From Syngnathus acus (Eukaryota; Chordata; Actinopteri; Syngnathiformes; Syngnathidae), in assembly GCF_901709675.1 (NCBI RefSeq), contig NC_051101.1, positions 11,490,501 through 11,554,500 on the forward strand: DNA of 64,000 bases. Direction: 5' to 3'. Positions within the stretch are counted from its first letter, which is position 1. Each line of letters starts with the position of its first letter. Below the pieces are notes generated by a model. It did no database searches. It saw only the letters and a program-made list of their open reading frames with translations, and was not told where the DNA came from. Shown here in pieces: positions 57,001 to 64,000 of the stretch. The position numbers and the translations under genes were made by a program.

Positions 57001-60000
57001 AGCATGCTAACACAAGGAAAGTCGTGTCTGTTTTGGGGGGTGAGGCCGCCGAGTGTGAACAAGGGCTTGAGTTTTATTTCTTTGTCTAGTAAATTATTTA
57101 AATCCTCCAAGAATGAAATCTGCAATGTGTTATCGGGCCCCCTCCATCAGTCTGCGGTTGCAATGTCGCGCTCCCTCTTGCTCCCCTCCTCCCCCCGGGT
57201 AGGCTCAGCGTGGAGGATAAAGATCACAAGCTGTGAATCTTAAACACACATCCCAGCAGAACAAAGGCTAACAGCTCGTCTTTGACCTACAGATCATGTC
57301 TTCATCACAGTCGGGGTCACACGTGAAACTTTTCTCCTGTCGTCCAATCGTGACTTTAATGTGCATCATCGTGATGGCCCGTTTTTTCCCCAAAAGTACC
57401 TTGAAGCGGTGCATGATGGGATATCGGTTAGAGCCCCGAGGTCTGTATTGGCACCCACCTCTCATTAACATTCGCCGCCTCTTTATTCCCCCCGTGATGG
57501 CCATTCCTCCATCTTTCCATTTTATCTCCCGCCTCTCCTGTGCTTTTATTACCCGACGCGACCATTAGTCTTATGGAGGAGTCTTATTTCCTGTGCGCGT
57601 TGTTGTGAGGCAGAAAACTACTCATACACCTTGGCTAAGTGGTACAATTTGGAGTTGAATCACTTTTTTTCCTGGGAGAAAAAAAAAAATGCCTATGAGG
57701 TCAAACTAAACTTCACGTCAGCTAACATCTTGAGACAGCTGTAGAATTGATTTGAAAATTCTGCTCCTGCTCTATAAATCACTGAATGCTTTGAGGCCAG
57801 AATACATTAAGGAAATGCTAATTGAATATAAACTCAGGAGAGTTCTGCAGACTCGGGTCAATTAGTGGAGCCCAAGCAAACATGGCGGAGCGACATTTAA
57901 GTGTTATGCCGCACACGGATGGAGCAAGTTGCAAAAGTGAGCCTCTAGCATAATGCTCATTAACGCTATACGGCTTTGTCTCAGGTGGTGTGTGTGTGTA
58001 TTTTCTCTGGGATACTTGCTGTTGAGAAAGCATACACACATGCGCACAAGCTAACACACACACAAGCTAACACACACACTAATTTCACAGTCTTCGTCTT
58101 GCTTACCCTCTCAATTTATTTCCTCTTCCCTTCCTCTTCTGCCAGTGTGGCCTTTTTTTTTCACCCCCGCAACCTTTATTCGTCCTTCAATACAATGTTA
58201 AACACGCACACACTTGCAGACACACGCACACACGTTTGTTTAATTGTGTTTGCGGTCTGGAAATAGCCTCATGTCTCCTCAGTGGTCATAATTAGCCGAG
58301 CCTTTGCCTTGAAATGCGCAGACAGAATACGATTGTTCCATAAAATTCACTCGAGAGTGAGACTCGAATGATAATCACACATTTTGTGACTTTATGTGAC
58401 TTTTTTTTTTTTTCTTGGTCTTTTCTCTTCCAGTGACCTGCTGTCTTCAGAATACGTGGAGAAGCATTTGTCAGCGAAAGGGAAGACGGTCGTCACTGCT
58501 GTAAGATTCTGCAAATCATTCTTTTTTTCTTCTTCTACACTATTCCAACTAAAATTCATGTCATAAAATATGCACTTAAACATAAAATTATACTAACATA
58601 AGTATGCCTGCACCGATGTCCGCCAATATTGTACATCTATGTTTTTAAAAATGCTGCGATACTACAACACCGATACCATTTCAATCAGACATTGATGACG
58701 ACGCGTTTAGCTCACTGATGCTGTTCAATATGAATGCTTGGCAATAGCGACGGCCTTTCTGAAGTATGGCTCAATTTCTGTCTGGATAGTGCCAGCGTGT
58801 ACATTATTAGCCCTTGCCCCACCTCAATGGAACGCGGCCATAATCGATTATATTTAATTAGTCTCCGCGTTTACCCTGCAGCTACGCGTCGAAACAAATG
58901 AAAAGGTCACATTTGACGTTTTGTTATCACCGTGTCTCCAGGAAGCCACTACAGTACACAACATTTTATATGTTCAGTAAAAAAAAAAATATATATATGC
59001 TCGAATCACTGAAGGACTGCCGCTTCCTTATGGCACTCACTGGCTACTATTTAGGAATGTGGTGTTGGACACAAGATTTGAATGTCCTAGCACGACCAGC
59101 ATGCTTTTAATGGCGTAAACCAGGCGGGCATATTGCGGTGCGCTGCGTCGCTATGCGCTGCATCATGGCGGTAATTGATCCTGATAAAAGCTGAGTTTCC
59201 TAGGGGAGTCAGTTGGGCCGGCTTCCTGCCTTACTAATAGCTGTTAGGCAGCGAGGAAGCAAGCAGGAAGAGACGTTCCCGTCGAGCACTTAGACCATGT
59301 AGACTTTCTTCTTCTGCAAAATGAACGTGTTTACTTGCAGGGAAGCAAGACAAGGTTGGAAGTAAAGACGGAGAAGATGCGTTCAAGTTGGGAGGGGTGA
59401 TGAGACACCGAGACAAGTAGTGCTTCAAACGGAATAACTATTATCAATAATATATTTTATAATAATATATTATTGTTATTAAATATAAATTATAAATATA
59501 ATTATACAAATAAAAAGATGTGAATGAAAATTAAATATAATTATCGTGATTAAAATAATTTAAACGGACTGTTGCATAAAAAATAACCAATTCGATGACC
59601 TGATTGCGATGAGGCCCGCATCGAAGGCATCGTTGATAGGAAATATATTTCGGGACTGAAGCAAATGTGTAATCCCGTGTTTCTGTGCACAGGGAGGAGA
59701 GCACTGCTACTACCAGGGGAAAGTCAGAGACATTCCTCACTCCTTCGCCGCCCTCTCCACTTGTCATGGCCTACAGTAAGTACATCAAATATTGCGCTTA
59801 GACACTTAGTCATATTCCCATCTAGCAATGACATCAATGCTGATTCAATCGAGACGGCATCTGCTTTTTTTAACATTTGAAATCAGGCAGGTAGTACAAA
59901 TCATCTCTGTTTGGTAGCTACAGTCGGGAAAATTAGATTGAGAAACATTTAACAACAATATTAATCTATTTTTTGCCAGGTCTCAATAAACACTTGAAGT

Positions 60001-60459
60001 GTGTATAGATTTCCAGCACAAAAATGTTCGTTGGTGTGACTCATTACAAGTGTGAGGGAATTTCATATTGAAAGCTGCATTTTAATTCATGTTTAGTCAT
60101 CACGTCTGGACGATTGCAGATTGAATAACTCATCGCTACACAGAAAAATGAACATGTTCTAATTTAATTCAGTCATTTGCATCCCTGCATTTGTGACATT
60201 GAGGAGGTTTCGAGTACATTTTCAACCGTTCGCTAACTCGTCAACACCCAAAAATCTTGTGTGCAAATTCAGAGCTCTTTAATAACATTCACATTCTTCA
60301 AAGTTCTCACCCAAGCAAATCATATATTGGATTTCATTCGATTTGTCTTTTTAATTATTTCTGCGCATTCCAGACTAATTGCTGCGCCGTTTATTTGTGT
60401 GTCAGACATCTTAGTGTACTTCCCATAAACCGTCTCGGGTATTTACCATAATATACATC

Positions 60460-60524
<65 letters not shown>

Positions 60525-61469
60525 AGAAACTTAAGCCCGCGCCGCAATAATAGATCTCAACTGCATACAGACAGATAATGCTCTCCAACTTCAGCAGTCA
60601 TCTCAGATGAAAATCGTTCAAGTTTGTTTCCAGCGTGCCAATACACATTGCAAAACTATCATATGTCATATGCATCTGCTTACTGTGCAATAAATTAGCT
60701 ACCATAGCAAAATGTGCACAAAAGTAGCCTTGAGAAAAAGTTGGATTTTCAAACATCCAACTTGACCTGCAAGGTTGCTTTTAATGCTGTTTCTCAAGCT
60801 CCAGTGTGAACCGGAGTATATTTTATTCGCCTGTCCCACAACTGCCAGGCATTTTTTGGCAGTGAGTCAAGTGTTGTGTTTACACAAACTTTGCTGCGTC
60901 ACGCTCCACGTGTGCGATTTATGTACGTTGTTTTGAAATGGTCTCAAATGTCCTTTAAAGAGCCTTAAAAATGTTGAGAATTTTTTTTAAATATATTATA
61001 AATCCATATTTCATTGAATTGAGTGAATAACGTGGATTTAGGTAGCTAAATACTAGATCGCTTTTAGTTCTCGTTTCAACACTTTGAGGATTAAAAGGCA
61101 ATAGTCAGATTACGCACAGGGGTTCAACCTTCCCGACTTTGGGGCTTTTGACACAGGCAATCTCCTAAAAGCTTGAGATAAAGTTAATTAACGGACATGG
61201 CGCGGTCACTTCGTGTGCTCCTGGGCTTTACAGCAAAGACCTTCAACACAGTTGAGAAATTCATTTATGACTTTTTAAAAAGAGTGCTCCTTTTAGTGAC
61301 CCTATGGCAATTATTTGATTTCAATTTTTTTCTTAAATCATTGAATCTGGATTTTCAACGATATAATAACAAACTGCTTTTTATTCCTTCGCTCTTTTTC
61401 AGCGGGATGTTTTTTGACGGCAATCACACGTATCTGATTGAACCTGGAGGAGCTGGCGGCGGTAACCAC
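48081..61469 (+). CDS. adam22: ADAM22, 5' part (signal peptide and most of the prodomain)
   Basis: Six coding exons lie inside the window: 48081-48174, 48384-48550, 50738-50814, 58434-58500, 59693-59775 and 61403-61469; the rest lies right of the window. All phases join. ADAM22 is a catalytically inactive membrane ADAM, the neuronal receptor for LGI1 at synapses. The product starts with four Met codons and a signal peptide ([15 protein letters not shown]). Prodomain landmarks are [66 protein letters not shown] and [20 protein letters not shown], all close to the human protein. A glycine-rich stretch (PGGAGGGNH) replaces the human EENDTTQ region. The metalloprotease, disintegrin and cytoplasmic parts cannot be checked here. 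Position after DBF4 supports ADAM22 over ADAM23 or ADAM11. Confidence 0.92.
48551..50737 (+). other. adam22: ADAM22 intron 2
   Basis: 2.2 kb, non-coding. It holds poly(T) and poly(A) tracts and a 14-bp perfect palindrome TCACCCATGGGTGA at 49791-49804. No exon or RNA gene was recognised. Confidence 0.7.
50815..58433 (+). other. adam22: ADAM22 intron 3 (7.6 kb)
   Basis: The longest intron in the window. It contains homopolymer and CA/TG runs, GC-rich islets around 54850-55050 and 55860-56060, and many short chance open frames, none resembling a known protein. No mobile-element coding sequence and no RNA gene were recognised. Confidence 0.7.
59776..61402 (+). other. adam22: ADAM22 intron 5
   Basis: 1.6 kb, non-coding; contains the long CA microsatellite at 60463-60520. 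Confidence 0.7.
60463..60520. repeat. (CA)29 microsatellite
   Basis: An uninterrupted CA run of about 58 bp in an ADAM22 intron; likely polymorphic. Confidence 0.97.
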
Positions 61470-64000
61470 GTAAGTGTCGTCATCTCTTCACAACACGTAT
61501 TGATTGAATAATTCATCCTGGGATGGAGGGATTGAATGGGATTACGGGATTTCAAACTGGGCTCAGATATTGTCTTGAGAGGATCGTGAGACAAAAGTCA
61601 CTTACACATGTGAGGCTTTGCCAATCTTCTAGCAAACTCTGGACAAAGCAATTCTCTCAGTTACAAAGGAGCCTTCCGCTAATTAGATAATAACGATTAA
61701 AGGCATTATGGTCGAAAGGAGAGGACGGATTTGAGATTGCCTCCAGACGCCCGGAGACTCACATTCTCCGTGTGTGTCTGCTCTAATTAAAATATCCGGG
61801 AGATGTAGTCAGTCGTTTTGCTGTTCAGAAGCAGAAAGGAGACGAGATGAGGAAAAGAACTTTGGCTTGTCCATACTTAGCCCTTATGACAGATTTAATG
61901 GCTGTACCACAAAACGCTCAAGGTCGGACGATAACGGCCGTAAATGAGACGCAGCGGAAGGGCAAGCGGAGGTGAATGTGATGTTCAAAAAAGATGTAGT
62001 TGTCCATCTGTTTGTCAGTTGGCACATTTTGTTCTGCTTTATGGAGGATGACAAACAGATGGGAGGTACCATTCTCATTTTGGGGGGGGGGGCTGACACC
62101 TCTGTGACTCAAATAGTCAATTAGTAAATTAGACTACCAGTTCCTCTGAGGTTTGATTTGTTTTTAGAACTGCGTGGATTCCCTCTAGGGCCCTGTTTTA
62201 GTTTCAACACACCCCGCTCTAAAATCTTCTGAGCCTTCTTTTCTGTTCACGTCGTTCGCGTCGCTTTCCGTCAGTATCATCGTTAACTCGACGGCTGTGA
62301 CACGCTTTAAAGTCAAAGTAGAAATCACAGCAGGAGGAGGCGTGTCGGCCATATTGCAAATCCATCTGCCTGTTTTTTTCCCCCCTTTCGTCTGCCGCCG
62401 TGGCAGAAACGTCCACAAAATGCTTTATATAGAGAATTAAAATTGCCGACGTCTAACGTTGACATGCTCGCGCACCATTAAAGTACATTAGCCAGCACTT
62501 AAGCAGCAGGTGCATATTGTCAGGTGTTCCCACGGGTGGGCGGGTGCATAGTATGATGGCGCACACTGTGAGGGAAGAGAGCGTTGGCACGCACAAGCAC
62601 AAAATACCATATGCTCGGAGGTTTTTCGACAACTCTGCTTGCTCAACTGTGCCTCGGAGAACATTTCAGCACAACTTGCAGCTGGTCAGCTGAAATAGGC
62701 AAAATGATGAGAATGCGAGATGCTCTTTCACTTGAGTTTTTATTCAGGTTTCAGCTTTTTAGGGTCAAATTTTAAATTTGGTGCCTTCAAAAGTTGTATT
62801 TTGTCTTTAAATGAAGCGGTTTGGATAATGGAGTGATGGATATTGCCTTTAAATGTTTTATGATGCAGATTGAGTTACCCTGTGTTTGAAATGTGCCTTA
62901 CCCTCAACAATGTATACTGCCCCCTAGTGGTCAAGGCGCGCACACCAGGAAGAGCTGCACAATGTCCATTGAATTGAAAAGCAAAAAATGTGGCAAATTA
63001 TTTGTTATAATTTAAAATAATTTTGTTATTGCTTCCTGTCTTTATGACGCACAATCTTATAAAGGGCTTTTTTTTTGTTTGTTAAAAAGACATTTTGTGG
63101 CAGAGGGCTAGAACAGATTGCTTGCTTTCCCATTCAAGATTCCAGTCACTGTAGTTTTGTTACAATTTGATTCTTTTTTTCCATCCATTATTACTTGCAA
63201 TGTTGAAAGGCTACATTTGGCTGTTGTAAATTGTGAGGTGACAAAGCCCATCATGAGACCCAAGCAGGCTGGATGTGGGGGATGGAAATTTTTCACGTTC
63301 TGTTACCATGGTGGATTTTTTTTTGGAGGGGGGTGATGCTGGCAGGTTGTGACTAAGAGGGGGGTACTTGCTTGACGTGCCAACTAGGTTTATTTTTTAG
63401 CCGATTGGATGATAATATTGAGGGGAGGTCTCCCGTGGTTCTGCTCATTCGGGCACTCACAAGCAGCATGTTTACACTTGGTTGCATTGTATTCACCAGC
63501 CAGCCGTCTGCATCTTCAGCAAGATGCCGTCTCCCATGGCAACCTAAGCCCCGCCCCCTGTTTCTTTCTCGCCCAACAACATATGAAAAGCCATCTGTGT
63601 TTTGAGATTTAATCCCCAACCATTGCCCACACGCTGCGTACGTGCTTCTCGTCGACTAAGACAAAGAAGACAGTGGTCTGTCGGCATTTGTTGCACTTTA
63701 AATCATTTAAAAATCATCGGCCACTGAAGATTTTTAAAAAAGAGCCGATATCAAAGTAGCATAGTTGTGCTGCAGGCTGCTTCATTGAACATTCTCACTT
63801 CACTTCAAAGATGAGACTAAAGATCAAGGAGCGAAAAGCTGCATTTTAAGTAAGAGCTTCATCGCCGATGTTGCCTTCCCTCGAGACAGATTGATTCTTA
63901 TCAGATCATAGAGCGGCTTTCATTATTGTCAGCTCAAGAGGGCAAAACAATGTTTGATTGACAGTCATGTACACCCATCAGACAATTCATTAGGGATGCC
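61470..64000 (+). other. adam22: ADAM22 intron 6 (runs off the window)
   Basis: 2.5 kb with no further ADAM22 exon recognised. It holds a strong CTCF-like motif at 62917-62930 and G/T-rich low-complexity stretches near 63310-63360. Confidence 0.65.
62917..62930 (-). promoter_or_regulatory. CTCF-core-like motif in ADAM22 intron
   Basis: The minus strand reads CCACTAGGGGGCAG, a consensus-grade CTCF core. Confidence 0.45.

Overview
The window is animal nuclear DNA, almost certainly from a teleost fish. Evidence: spliced genes with GT-AG introns that are often only 60-150 bp, vertebrate protein families, dinucleotide microsatellites and short interspersed repeats. The density (nine complete or partial vertebrate genes in 64 kb) points to a compact, possibly percomorph, genome; the species cannot be named from this sequence alone.

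Layout, left to right: FAM171A1 (+, 3' half only), NMT2 (+), RPP38 (-), ACBD7 (+), CROT (+), two complete tandem P-glycoprotein genes of the ABCB1/ABCB4 type (both -), RUNDC3B (+), SLC25A40 (-), DBF4 (+) and the first six coding exons of ADAM22 (+, continuing beyond the right edge). Exon chains were built by hand from splice sites and reading phase. Every complete gene closes in frame, and only one boundary (RUNDC3B exon 8) is doubtful. Predicted sizes: NMT2 492 aa, RPP38 265, ACBD7 87, CROT 612, ABCB copy A 1277, ABCB copy B 1273, RUNDC3B about 450, SLC25A40 345, DBF4 570.

The order merges two blocks that, from memory of the human map, lie on different human chromosomes: FAM171A1-NMT2-RPP38-ACBD7 (10p) and CROT-ABCB4/ABCB1-RUNDC3B-SLC25A40-DBF4-ADAM22 (7q21). 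The join lies in about 550 bp between the ACBD7 poly(A) signal and CROT exon 1. It brings together three acyl-CoA-handling genes (NMT2, ACBD7, CROT).

The most notable signal is in the ABCB pair. The two copies have unalignable introns over most of their length. In two tracts encoding parts of nucleotide-binding domains 1 and 2, however, exons and introns are nearly identical between copies (one run of 170 bp is perfect across an exon-intron boundary). That is the signature of repeated gene conversion confined to the ATPase domains, while the first extracellular loop and the phosphorylatable linker have diverged. Other observations: a series of CTCF-core-like motifs, a young 187-bp tandem duplication in a DBF4 intron, a short inverted-repeat element in the FAM171A1 3' UTR, NRF1, YY1 and E2F-like promoter motifs, and a 7.6-kb ADAM22 intron.
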